A stretch of 8,837 nucleotides of DNA from positions 1 to 8,837 of the forward strand of contig JAUWYU010000051.1 of assembly GCA_030615655.1 (NCBI GenBank), written 5' to 3'. The notes under the pieces were generated by a model, which was not told where the DNA came from, ran no database searches, and saw only the letters and a program-made list of their open reading frames with translations. Made by a program: the position numbers and the translations under genes. Position 1 is the stretch's first letter. Each line of letters begins with the position of its first letter. The DNA comes from Dehalococcoidia bacterium (lineage in GTDB: Bacteria; Chloroflexota; Dehalococcoidia; Dehalococcoidales; RBG-16-60-22). This document shows positions 1-5,752 of the stretch, piece after piece.

Positions 1-1596
1 GCGCTGAAGCAGATGGAGTCCTGGAGAGGAGCGGGGTAAAATAACGGGGTCTTTCCTGCGGGGGAGAAAAATCTCCTCGTTTTCCTTGGCTAAACTGGCC
101 ACCGGGATAGAGCTTTCTATTTCCTTCAATACCGATAAGGCCACGTTTAGATGTCCCTTGCCGCCGTCAATGAGAACAAGGTCGGGCATGATAGCCCAGG
201 TATTCGGGGTCGGCGTCTCACTCTTACCGCTATGCCGGAATCGCCTTTGGAGCACCTCTTGAAGCATGGCATAGTCATTGGCACCGGCTACGGATTTGAT
301 TTTAAAGCGGCGGTAGTGAGCCGGTCTCGGTTTACCACGCTCGAAGACAACCATGCTGCCTACCGCCGAAGTGCCCTGAATGTTGGAGATATCATAAGCC
401 TCCATGCGAAGGGGCAAGCCCTTCAATTTGAGCTCCCTTTCTATCTCGGCCAGAGCGGCGTCCAGTGACTTCGGGGTAACCAGTTCTTTAATCTTGAGTT
501 GCTCCAGGCCCTGCCGGGCGTTTTCGACGGCAATATCAATCAACTGCTTTTTACCGCCCCGGCGCGGCACATGAATCTCAACCCTGGCCCCCCTCCTGCT
601 CTGGAGCCAGTTCCTGATAATCCATTTCTCTTCCAGCGGATACTGGAGAAGCAGCAACGGCGGTATATTGGGGCTGGAGGCGTAATACTGTTTGATAAAG
701 CTGGCCATGATTTGCTGCGGTTCTTCCTGACGTGTTCCCTGAAGGAGAAAGCTTTCGCGACCAATCATTTTATTACTGCGAATGAAAAGCACCTGGGCAT
801 AAGCCTGGTCTCTATCCTGGACAAAGGCAATAACATCCTGCTCGCCCCTGATGGTGGCGGCTATTTTCTCTCCCTCGATGACCTGATGTATGGCTTCAAC
901 CTTGTCTCTTACCAAGGCTGCTTTTTCATAGTCCATGGCCCGGGATGCCTTATTCATCATGGCTTTAAGGTCACGCACTACCTTATCGTGTTTTCCTTCA
1001 AGGAATAGAATAACCTCTTTAATTACCCCGGCATATTCAGTATGGCCTACAGCGCCAGTACAGGGGGCCAGACAGTGCCCCAGATGGTACTCAAGGCAAG
1101 GCCGGGGAGCCGTGCCGGTGATGTCTTTAGAGCAAGTGCGAAAGGGAAAGATATTCCGCAGCACTTTGAGGGTCTGCTTTACCGACCTGGTATTGGTAAA
1201 GGGTCCGAAGTAGCGTCCGCCATCCTGCGCCCAACGGCGGGTGACATAGACCCTGGGCCACTCTTCATTGATATCTATCTTCAGGTAAGGAAATGTCTTA
1301 TCGTCCTTGAGGCGGACATTATAGCGGGGATGGTATTGCTTTATCAGGTTCAGCTCAAGGATGAGGGCTTCCTGTTCCGATGCGGCTATGAAGAAGTCAA
1401 TGTCAGCCACCCGCGCCACCATTCTCTCGAGCTTTGGTGGTAACTTCTGTCCGGCGCTGAAGTATGACCGTACGCGGCTGTGGAGGTTGACGGCTTTGCC
1501 CACGTAAAGGATATCTCCCCCGGCATCTCTCATGAGGTAAACACCGGGGCTGCCGGGCAATCGATTCAGCTGCTCTTCAATAAGGTTACTGACCAA
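1..1596 (-). CDS. uvrC: UvrABC system protein C (excinuclease subunit), C-terminus cut off by the window edge
   Basis: UvrC makes both incisions around a DNA lesion bound by UvrB in cytoplasmic nucleotide excision repair. I translated the strand by hand: 532 codons stay open with no stop or frameshift. The N-terminal GIY-YIG nuclease is clear: GVY at 18-20, YVGKA at 31-35, Arg41 and Glu81. Four cysteines (155, 167, 175, 179) match the conserved set reported to bind an iron-sulfur cluster in E. coli UvrC. The UvrB-binding UVR motif lies near 205-238, around MDYEKAALVRDK. The RNase H-like nuclease shows EAYDISN (Asp402) and LIDGGKGH (Asp477). The window ends at LHLLQR, just before the conserved AHRFA-type histidine segment, so that residue and the C-terminal helix-hairpin-helix domain (about 70 residues of a usual 600) lie outside. 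The start is TTG at 1596: an in-frame TAA lies upstream, no ATG or GTG is available, and a Shine-Dalgarno site sits 5 nt away. Confidence 0.97.
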   Translation of the reverse strand, partial: MVSNLIEEQLNRLPGSPGVYLMRDAGGDILYVGKAVNLHSRVRSYFSAGQKLPPKLERMVARVADIDFFIAASEQEALILELNLIKQYHPRYNVRLKDDKTFPYLKIDINEEWPRVYVTRRWAQDGGRYFGPFTNTRSVKQTLKVLRNIFPFRTCSKDITGTAPRPCLEYHLGHCLAPCTGAVGHTEYAGVIKEVILFLEGKHDKVVRDLKAMMNKASRAMDYEKAALVRDKVEAIHQVIEGEKIAATIRGEQDVIAFVQDRDQAYAQVLFIRSNKMIGRESFLLQGTRQEEPQQIMASFIKQYYASSPNIPPLLLLQYPLEEKWIIRNWLQSRRGARVEIHVPRRGGKKQLIDIAVENARQGLEQLKIKELVTPKSLDAALAEIERELKLKGLPLRMEAYDISNIQGTSAVGSMVVFERGKPRPAHYRRFKIKSVAGANDYAMLQEVLQRRFRHSGKSETPTPNTWAIMPDLVLIDGGKGHLNVALSVLKEIESSIPVASLAKENEEIFLPRRKDPVILPRSSPGLHLLQR

Positions 1597-1601
1597 CTTC
1601 G

Positions 1602-1607
1602 CTCCTA
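1602..1607 (-). promoter_or_regulatory. Shine-Dalgarno site fixing the uvrC TTG start
   Basis: The minus strand reads TAGGAG, and its AGGAG core lies 5 nt before TTG at 1594-1596. With the in-frame stop further upstream, this makes TTG the only well-placed start for uvrC. Confidence 0.75.
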
Positions 1608-1625
1608 CAATGTTACCTATAGTTT

Positions 1626-1653
1626 ATTCTAGCACAGGTAATTTGGTGAGCAA
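1626..1653 (-). promoter_or_regulatory. Predicted sigma70-type promoter of uvrC
   Basis: The minus strand has TTGCTC (1648-1653), a 16-nt spacer and TAGAAT (1626-1631) preceded by TGC, which is an extended -10 pattern. The predicted transcript starts near 1619, leaving a leader of only about 23 nt that holds the Shine-Dalgarno site. The -35 is weak (TTGCTC against TTGACA). The site suggests uvrC is transcribed independently of the upstream small gene. Confidence 0.55.
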
Positions 1654-1740
1654 AGGGTGCAGTAAAGCGGCGATTGGGAGGGAGGGAGTGGTGCAGACAT
1701 AAAAGCTGTACACCATGTATTACCTGAAACAGGTTACCGG

Positions 1741-1971
1741 TTAGTTAATTCCCTCGACAAGTCCGTGGTGTATGAATGTCGATAATTTGGCCATCAACTG
1801 ACGCCAAGATAGTCCAGTGTAGTTTTCAATTTCTTCCGCCGTTGAAGCTCCATGTTCATATAGATAATCAAGGATTTCATAGCCTTCTATCTTGGCCATT
1901 CCCGTATCCACGCTTATTTTCATCCTCTTAAATCTCGACCTTCCTTCATTACTAAGTATATATTTGTCCAT
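1741..1971 (-). CDS. Small winged-helix-like protein, 76 aa, probable DNA-binding regulator
   Basis: I do not recognise a named family. The N-terminus (1-25) is basic, with RSRFKRMK at 11-18. Residues 28-75 resemble a compact winged-helix fold: a helix around GYEILDYLYEHG, a second helix at AEEIENYTG, a recognition-like helix at SWRQLMAKLSTFIHHG, and a short end at LVEGI. This order matches small transcriptional regulators that ask whether a helix-turn-helix opens, as in MarR- or ArsR-like modules, but no effector domain is present. An AGGA Shine-Dalgarno site (1981-1984) lies 9 nt before ATG. The gene has its own strong promoter and a terminator-like leader upstream, plus an inverted repeat just before the Shine-Dalgarno site that could be an operator or an RNA hairpin. 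uvrC follows but seems to have its own promoter. The coding call is fairly safe; a DNA-binding role is inferred from fold resemblance only. Confidence 0.7.
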   Translation of the reverse strand: MDKYILSNEGRSRFKRMKISVDTGMAKIEGYEILDYLYEHGASTAEEIENYTGLSWRQLMAKLSTFIHHGLVEGIN

Positions 1972-1988
1972 CGGCTCTTATCCTGCTG

Positions 1989-2007
1989 GTCAGTCTCACG
2001 AACTGAC
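1989..2007 (-). repeat. Perfect inverted repeat just upstream of the small winged-helix gene
   Basis: GTCAGT and ACTGAC are perfect 6-bp arms around a 7-nt loop. The repeat sits between the U-tract of the leader hairpin and the Shine-Dalgarno site of the 76-aa gene. It could be an operator for the encoded protein or an RNA hairpin near the ribosome-binding site. It has no U-tract of its own, so it is not a terminator. Confidence 0.5.
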
Positions 2008-2008
2008 T

Positions 2009-2058
2009 AAAAAATCAAAAGGGCACCAACCACCACCATGAAAGCGGTCCCAGTGCCC
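2009..2058 (-). terminator. Terminator-like hairpin in the leader of the small winged-helix gene
   Basis: Minus-strand outer arms GGGCAC (2053-2058) and GTGCCC (2021-2026) enclose an inner stem ACCGC/GTGGT and a 7-nt loop, 38 nt in all. A U-rich tract (2009-2020: four T, GA, six T) follows. It has the same geometry as the hairpin at 4815-4852. It lies after the gene's own promoter and 37 nt before its ATG, so it could be an attenuator. It could also end transcription from the upstream lipoprotein gene, which has no other terminator. Confidence 0.65.
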
Positions 2059-2118
2059 CAGAATGACTCCCAATACCACTACCGAATTCGTATTGTTTCA
2101 GAGCTATCTTATAAGGAT
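2009..2118 (-). ncRNA. Putative structured leader RNA or small RNA ahead of the winged-helix gene
   Basis: The predicted start, about 7 nt after the -10, is near 2118, and the U-tract ends near 2009, giving an RNA of about 110 nt. It contains a 5' hairpin with perfect arms CAATAC/GTATTG (2071-2095) and then the 38-nt terminator-like hairpin. It matches none of the known riboswitch classes I could recall. It may be a cis-acting attenuator of the 76-aa gene or a free small RNA. The existence of a transcript is inferred from the promoter only. Confidence 0.4.
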
Positions 2119-2124
2119 GAGTTA

Positions 2125-2152
2125 ATTATAGTCCTTTTTATATAATTGTCAA
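2125..2152 (-). promoter_or_regulatory. Consensus sigma70-type promoter for the winged-helix leader
   Basis: TTGACA (2147-2152), a 16-nt spacer and TATAAT (2125-2130) form two perfect consensus hexamers on the minus strand. The -35 begins only 14 nt after the stop codon of the lipoprotein gene. The strength of this promoter contrasts with the terminator-like hairpin about 60 nt downstream of the predicted start. Confidence 0.8.
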
Positions 2153-2166
2153 TAACCAGAGCACCT

Positions 2167-4776
2167 CTATTGCGTAATTGTTTCCCCGGCCTCCAACCGT
2201 GATAGATATATATCTATAGTAGAGGCGGAGACGGCGTAGCCCACACCTTCAACGGCCCATCCTCTTACTATAAGTGAGACGACGCCGATGACCTGGCCTT
2301 GCAGGTTCAGCATTGGCCCGCCGCTGTTCCCCAAGTTAATGACTGAATCCGTCTGTATCCAGGTGACGTTTTTGCCACTGTCGAATTTAATTGCTGAGAC
2401 AACTCCCGTAGTAACCGTGACAGTCTCCGTACCCATGGGATAGCCAATCACTATTATCTGCTGACCCAAGCCAATACCACTGAGGTCTCCTATCTCCAGG
2501 AAGGGCAGCCCGCTCGCCGGGATTTTGACCAGAGCCAGGTCGCGCACCAGGTCTCTCCCCCTGACGGTACCGGTGTATTCGGTACCGTCATCCAGGTACA
2601 CGGTTATCTCCTCGGCGTCGCTTATCACGTGGTTGTTGGTCATAATCAGGCCGTCAGGGTCGATGATGAATCCCGACCCTGTACCCAAGTCCGTTACAAT
2701 ACGCACCACCGCCTTACGGGCAAGGGCAGTCACCTCCTCTACCGTCATGGGTTCGGGGGTGCTGACGTTGGGAAGGATTGCCGAGGCCTCGGTGACCTCT
2801 ACACCACTCTTGCGAGGAAGCCAGATAGGAATATAATCTCTATCCGAGTTATTGGTCAGGCGGGTTATATTGCTGCCGTCCCGGTCCATTATGTAGATTT
2901 CCCCCTCGTCTGTATGACGGAATCCGTGGAAGGCAATCCTGGTGCCATCGGGAGACCAGGTAGGAAAGCGGGAAGAGAAATCCGTGGGAGTGAGCCGGCG
3001 CATGTTGGTACCATCGGCGTTCATAATGTATATACCCCAGAGATAGTTAGCTTCTATAGACTGGAACAGTATCTCCGTCCCGTCGGGGGACCAGACAGGG
3101 GCAACATCGTCAATGCTGTTGTTGGTCAGGCGCCGCTGGTTGGAGCCGTTAGCATTCATGACATAAATTTCTAAATTGCCATCACGGTCAGAGACGAAGA
3201 CTATCTTGGTGCCGTCAGGCGACCAGGCAGGATAGTCTTCGTAATCCGAGTTATACGTCAGACGGGTGAAATTTCCACCGTCCACATCCGCTACGTAGAT
3301 TTCTGCCGAGTCGTGCTCTGATGACCATGACTGGAAGGCAAACTTGGCGCCATCAAGGGACCAGGCATTGTCATACAGATCTCGTCCGGAGATGAGGGTG
3401 AAGTCCCAGTCGCCTTCATCGGTAATGACAATAATATTGCCATCATCACTGTAGATAATGCGCCTGCCATCAGGAGAGCAAGAAAAGCGACAAGCGAATG
3501 CGCCGCCGGTGGTAAGACGCTCCTGGTTACTGCCGCTTGTGGTCATAATATAGATATCGTATGCACCTTCTTGGCCGTTATAGTCCCGGTTAGACAAGAA
3601 AACAATTCGGTCCGGCTCCACAGTGACATCAGCCGTAGCGGATTGAGTGACACCTCCATGGGTAGCCTCGACTTTCACGGTATCGTTGTAAGTACCGTGT
3701 GTGTTGCCGGCGGTAAACAGGCCGGTACTATCTATGGTGCCGCCACCGCTCTGCACGCTCCAGTTGAAGTTCAGGTCGGAAATGAGATTACCATATTCGT
3801 CGGCGCCTACCACTACGAACTGCTGTGTCATCTCCATACCCATTTCTGCCGGGTCCGGGGCAATGACCATCTGCTCCAGCGGGCCTGGCGAAATTCTAAC
3901 GGAGGTCGTGGCAGTGCGTACCAGACCGTCCTGTGTTGCGCGAGCTTCAACCACATCAGGGAAATACCCTACTATTTCACCCGCGGTGAAAATGCCTTCG
4001 CTGGTTATGGAACCTGCATACTCATCAGACACTGACCATGTTACCTCCACATCGTCAAGCGGGTTGCCATACGGGTCTGTCGTGGTAACCCCAAGTCGTC
4101 GAGTTTCACCTGCCGTCACATTAACCGGGGAAGTCGTAACTATACCCAGGGGGTCAGGTCTTATCGTTACGGAAGCCATATCTTGAATGTAAATGCTGTT
4201 CAGCCTGGCACTGAATATTACCGCCTCTTCAAAGATGCCGGCCTTGGTTCCTCCGGTTAGTACACCGTCATTGGTTATGGTACCTGCCTCCCCCACTACC
4301 TCCCAGGTGAGCTGGGCCTCGAGAATCGGGTTACCGTAGGCATCCAGGATCTCAGTGGTGAACTCCTGACTCTGGCCAATATCCAGCTCTACCGTCCTGG
4401 GGTACATATACGCGCTGTCAAGGGGTCCGTGCGTCACGGTAATGGTTAGAGTCATGGTGCTGGTTTGGGGGGGTTCACCTGACTTGATAACCGTCATTGT
4501 GACCGTGTAAATACCAGCTTCGGCGTAGTCATGGGTCACGGTTTCTTCGATAGTGGTAGTGGTCGCCGCAGTGCCGTCGCCGAAGTCCCACTTGTACTCG
4601 TCAGCTTTCTTAAAAAGAGATGTTTCTGTTTTGTTGGTGAAGTCTACCGTAAGAAGCGCTTCTCCGCTGGTGACATTGGCTTCGAACATAGCCTGTGGAG
4701 GCTGACAGCCAACTGTTAATGTCATCGTGAACAGGATAATTAGAGCTACACTAAACATGATGGTCAGTTTTTTCAT
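2167..4776 (-). CDS. Secreted lipoprotein: PKD, three Ig-like repeats, TolB-like propeller and trypsin/HtrA-type protease, 869 aa
   Basis: A probable cell-surface serine protease with adhesive or substrate-binding modules. The N-terminus (MKK, then a hydrophobic core) ends at Cys24 in LTVGC, a lipobox-like site with Thr at -3, so lipid anchoring is likely but not perfect. A PKD domain spans about 30-115 (WDFGDG at 63-68). Three Ig-like repeats of about 90 residues follow (117-387), each with a YGNP/YGNL, W-x-V, GTI/GSI and G-x-(F/L)-T-(A/G)-G pattern. A TolB-like six-bladed propeller covers 388-655, with repeated WSPDGT and IYIMNADG-type blades. A trypsin/HtrA-like domain (about 675-865) has an intact triad: His716 (TNNHV), Asp746 (RDLALV) and Ser818 (GNSGGP). 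Unlike DegP/HtrA there is no PDZ domain. The Shine-Dalgarno site GAGGTG (4781-4786) lies 4 nt before ATG. The gene has its own promoter and a terminator-like leader. The substrate is unknown. Confidence 0.9.
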   Translation of the reverse strand: MKKLTIMFSVALIILFTMTLTVGCQPPQAMFEANVTSGEALLTVDFTNKTETSLFKKADEYKWDFGDGTAATTTTIEETVTHDYAEAGIYTVTMTVIKSGEPPQTSTMTLTITVTHGPLDSAYMYPRTVELDIGQSQEFTTEILDAYGNPILEAQLTWEVVGEAGTITNDGVLTGGTKAGIFEEAVIFSARLNSIYIQDMASVTIRPDPLGIVTTSPVNVTAGETRRLGVTTTDPYGNPLDDVEVTWSVSDEYAGSITSEGIFTAGEIVGYFPDVVEARATQDGLVRTATTSVRISPGPLEQMVIAPDPAEMGMEMTQQFVVVGADEYGNLISDLNFNWSVQSGGGTIDSTGLFTAGNTHGTYNDTVKVEATHGGVTQSATADVTVEPDRIVFLSNRDYNGQEGAYDIYIMTTSGSNQERLTTGGAFACRFSCSPDGRRIIYSDDGNIIVITDEGDWDFTLISGRDLYDNAWSLDGAKFAFQSWSSEHDSAEIYVADVDGGNFTRLTYNSDYEDYPAWSPDGTKIVFVSDRDGNLEIYVMNANGSNQRRLTNNSIDDVAPVWSPDGTEILFQSIEANYLWGIYIMNADGTNMRRLTPTDFSSRFPTWSPDGTRIAFHGFRHTDEGEIYIMDRDGSNITRLTNNSDRDYIPIWLPRKSGVEVTEASAILPNVSTPEPMTVEEVTALARKAVVRIVTDLGTGSGFIIDPDGLIMTNNHVISDAEEITVYLDDGTEYTGTVRGRDLVRDLALVKIPASGLPFLEIGDLSGIGLGQQIIVIGYPMGTETVTVTTGVVSAIKFDSGKNVTWIQTDSVINLGNSGGPMLNLQGQVIGVVSLIVRGWAVEGVGYAVSASTIDIYLSRLEAGETITQ
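2812..3615 (-). repeat. Six-bladed TolB/WD40-like propeller repeats within the lipoprotein
   Basis: Residues 388-655 contain PD40-type blades. SPDG or SLDG turns begin at residues 434, 473, 519, 563 and 608, with a degenerate final turn (IWLPRKSG), and each is followed by a strand such as KIVFVS or RIAFHG. The pattern IYVMNANGSN-RRLT recurs between turns. Such propellers usually bind proteins or glycans; the ligand cannot be read from sequence. Confidence 0.85.
3613..4428 (-). repeat. Three tandem Ig-like protein repeats within the lipoprotein
   Basis: Residues 117-206, 207-296 and 297-387 are three repeats of about 90 residues. Each begins near (D/G)PL and carries DAYGNP, DPYGNP or DEYGNL, then TWEV, TWSV or NWSV, then a G-(V/I/L)-(L/F)-T-(G/A)-G turn. 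They resemble bacterial Ig-like domains that act as spacers or binding modules on cell surfaces. The copies have diverged, so this is old duplication and not recent DNA amplification. Confidence 0.8.
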
Positions 4777-4809
4777 ATTTCACCTCACTATCCAACTTCG
4801 AAATAATAG

Positions 4810-4852
4810 AAAAAAGGCACCAGTCACTGCCCTAGCAGCAGTTCCAGTGCCC
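4810..4852 (-). terminator. Terminator-like hairpin in the leader of the lipoprotein gene
   Basis: Minus-strand GGGCAC (4847-4852) pairs with GTGCC plus a closing G-U (4815-4820). An inner stem ACTGC/GCAGT and a 7-nt loop complete a 38-nt hairpin, and six T follow (4810-4815). It lies downstream of the lipoprotein promoter and 33 nt before its ATG, so it could attenuate that gene. It could also be the main terminator of the sensor-regulator operon upstream. Confidence 0.7.
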
Positions 4853-4861
4853 TGATTTCAT
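4832..4861 (-). CDS. Possible 9-codon leader peptide overlapping the hairpin
   Basis: ATG at 4861 opens a frame reading MKSGHWNCC, with its TAG (4832-4834) in the hairpin loop. AAGG directly abuts the ATG and AGGG lies 12 nt upstream, so the ribosome-binding site is poorly spaced. A ribosome on this frame would cover the 5' arm of the terminator hairpin and favour read-through. The frame is short enough to occur by chance; whether it is translated is unknown. Confidence 0.2.
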   Translation of the reverse strand: MKSGHWNCC

Positions 4862-4911
4862 CCTTATCGTCTTCCCTGCCATAAAAATATCTATTTTAAA
4901 TATTTGGCTTT

Positions 4912-4940
4912 AGTGTATTACTCTGCTTACGTCTTGTCAA
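4912..4940 (-). promoter_or_regulatory. Sigma70-type promoter for the lipoprotein leader
   Basis: TTGACA (4935-4940), a 17-nt spacer and TACACT (4912-4917) on the minus strand give a perfect -35, ideal spacing and a -10 with TA and the final T conserved. It shares the 9-nt stretch TATTGACAA with the promoter at 2125-2152, covering the -35 and its flanks. Confidence 0.7.
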
Positions 4941-4948
4941 TACCTCCT

Positions 4949-4974
4949 TAAAAAAGTGTAATATGAAACCACTT
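4949..4974 (-). terminator. Weak candidate terminator after the LuxR-type regulator
   Basis: AAGTG and CACTT form a 5-bp stem (4954-4974) with an 11-nt loop, running into six T. The stem is short and A/T-rich, so termination would be inefficient. The stronger hairpin at 4815-4852 may complete the job. It lies about 50 nt after the regulator's stop and directly before the lipoprotein promoter. Confidence 0.3.
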
Positions 4975-5021
4975 AATATCAACTTACGGGCTGTGAATAC
5001 GGCAGTACCGGGTATGATTAT

Positions 5022-5705
5022 TTAGTCTATCGATATCAGGCCCTGTTTTATGGCGACGACTACCGCTTCGGTGCGGACATTGGCATTCAGTTTTCGGAGG
5101 ATGGAGGTAACGTGGTTCTTAATGGTCTGTTCGCTGATGCCGAGTTCGGCAGCAATCTGCTTGTTAAGATAGCCCTGGGCTATATACCGCAGTATTTCTA
5201 TCTCTCTGGGAGTAAGTGGAGATATAAAGGCTTCAGCTTCGCTCCGTGCGGAGAGCTCCTGGAACTGCTGTAATACGTGCTCAGCCACCTTGGGCCGGGT
5301 AGTAAAGCTTTCATTTATCGGGTGCTCACCTTTGCCGACGCGCCGGATAATATCGGTGAGCTGTTCCGCAGTAATTTCCTTGCTCAAGTAAGCTACCGCC
5401 TGGGCTTTGAGCGCCAAGAAGAGCTGGTTATCGTCGGGGTTGGAGGTAAGCACAATGACACCGATATTGGGCGAGCGTTGTTTTATTTTACGGGCCAGGT
5501 CAAGTCCACTGTCTGATGGTCCATCAAGGTCCAGTAAGGCAACATCCGGTGGCAGATTATCAATAATTTTTAGCACTTCGTCGCTAACTTCAGTAGCGCC
5601 CGAGATAGCAATATCTTCGGTTTCTGACAATGCATGTTCAACAGCCTGTTGAAATAGTGATTGTTGACTAATCACAAATACCTGTATCTTACTGTTATTG
5701 TTCAT
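5022..5705 (-). CDS. LuxR/NarL-type response regulator with an atypical receiver domain, 227 aa
   Basis: A cytoplasmic transcription regulator. The receiver domain spans about 7-125 and keeps the usual phosphoacceptor position Asp59 (LLDLDGP), Thr87 (VLTS) and Lys109 (LSKE). The acidic pair normally found after the first strand (DD in most NarL relatives) is replaced by Ser13-Gln14 in VFVISQQSLF, so the Mg-binding pocket looks impaired. A LuxR/GerE helix-turn-helix follows at about 161-225 (LTPREIEIL, then SEQTIKNHV as recognition helix). The length is typical of NarL/FixJ proteins. It lies 47 nt after the GGDEF/HD-GYP sensor gene, so the two are probably co-transcribed. The AGGA ribosome site is only 3 nt from ATG and a strong hairpin precedes it, which hints at coupled or controlled translation. 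Target genes are unknown; the neighbouring lipoprotein gene is an obvious guess but no operator could be identified. Confidence 0.92.
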   Translation of the reverse strand: MNNNSKIQVFVISQQSLFQQAVEHALSETEDIAISGATEVSDEVLKIIDNLPPDVALLDLDGPSDSGLDLARKIKQRSPNIGVIVLTSNPDDNQLFLALKAQAVAYLSKEITAEQLTDIIRRVGKGEHPINESFTTRPKVAEHVLQQFQELSARSEAEAFISPLTPREIEILRYIAQGYLNKQIAAELGISEQTIKNHVTSILRKLNANVRTEAVVVAIKQGLISID

Positions 5706-5717
5706 GTGTCCTACTTC

Positions 5718-5748
5718 AGTTCAGGCCTCGATGAGAATGGCCCGAACC
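5718..5748 (-). repeat. Strong intercistronic hairpin between sensor and regulator genes
   Basis: GGTTCGGGCC and GGCCTGAACT form a stem of about 10 bp (two G-U pairs) with an 11-nt loop, nearly filling the 47-nt gap. No U-tract follows, so it is not a standard terminator. It could stabilise or mark a processing site in the mRNA, or tune translation of the regulator, whose Shine-Dalgarno site begins 6 nt downstream. Confidence 0.6.
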
Positions 5749-5752
5749 TGTT

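Larger units (their letters stand above)
4810..4905 (-). ncRNA. Putative structured leader RNA or small RNA ahead of the lipoprotein gene
   Basis: The predicted RNA, from a start near 4905 to the U-tract, is about 96 nt. It begins with an AU-rich stretch that could fold weakly (AAATAT at 4900-4905 with ATATTT at 4885-4890), continues through a purine-rich linker and ends in the 38-nt hairpin. The layout mirrors the leader at 2009-2118. It may be a cis-acting attenuator or a free small RNA. No transcript evidence exists here. Confidence 0.4.

Noticed and set aside
151..1443. Plus-strand open frames at 151-468, 499-1008, 935-1213 and 1042-1443.
   Set aside because: They lie opposite an uninterrupted, clearly recognisable UvrC reading on the minus strand and resemble no protein family.
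1676..1690. G-rich run on the plus strand (GGGAGGGAGGGAGTGG) as a G-quadruplex.
   Set aside because: Only three G3 tracts plus a GTGG are present, so a standard four-tract quadruplex is not formed; a two-layer form is possible but weak.
1722..1734. Small hairpin ACCTG-TTT-CAGGT just after the 76-aa gene as a terminator.
   Set aside because: Only 5 bp and no U-tract follows; it could be chance.
2525..4719. Several plus-strand open frames opposite the lipoprotein gene, and similar ones opposite the regulator and sensor genes (5277-5652, 7344-7886).
   Set aside because: Low-complexity or unrecognisable translations, no ribosome sites of note, and fully covered by well-supported minus-strand genes.
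2009..4905. Known cyclic di-GMP riboswitch (GEMM-I or GEMM-II) in the two leaders, tempting because of the neighbouring GGDEF gene.
   Set aside because: The conserved GEMM-I segments I can recall are absent and the leaders lack the expected two-arm fold; a covariance search would settle it.
4926..4949. Strong Shine-Dalgarno-like AAGGAGGT (4942-4949) before TTG at 4940.
   Set aside because: It overlaps the -35 of a good promoter, spacing to TTG is too short, and the frame is only 14 codons.
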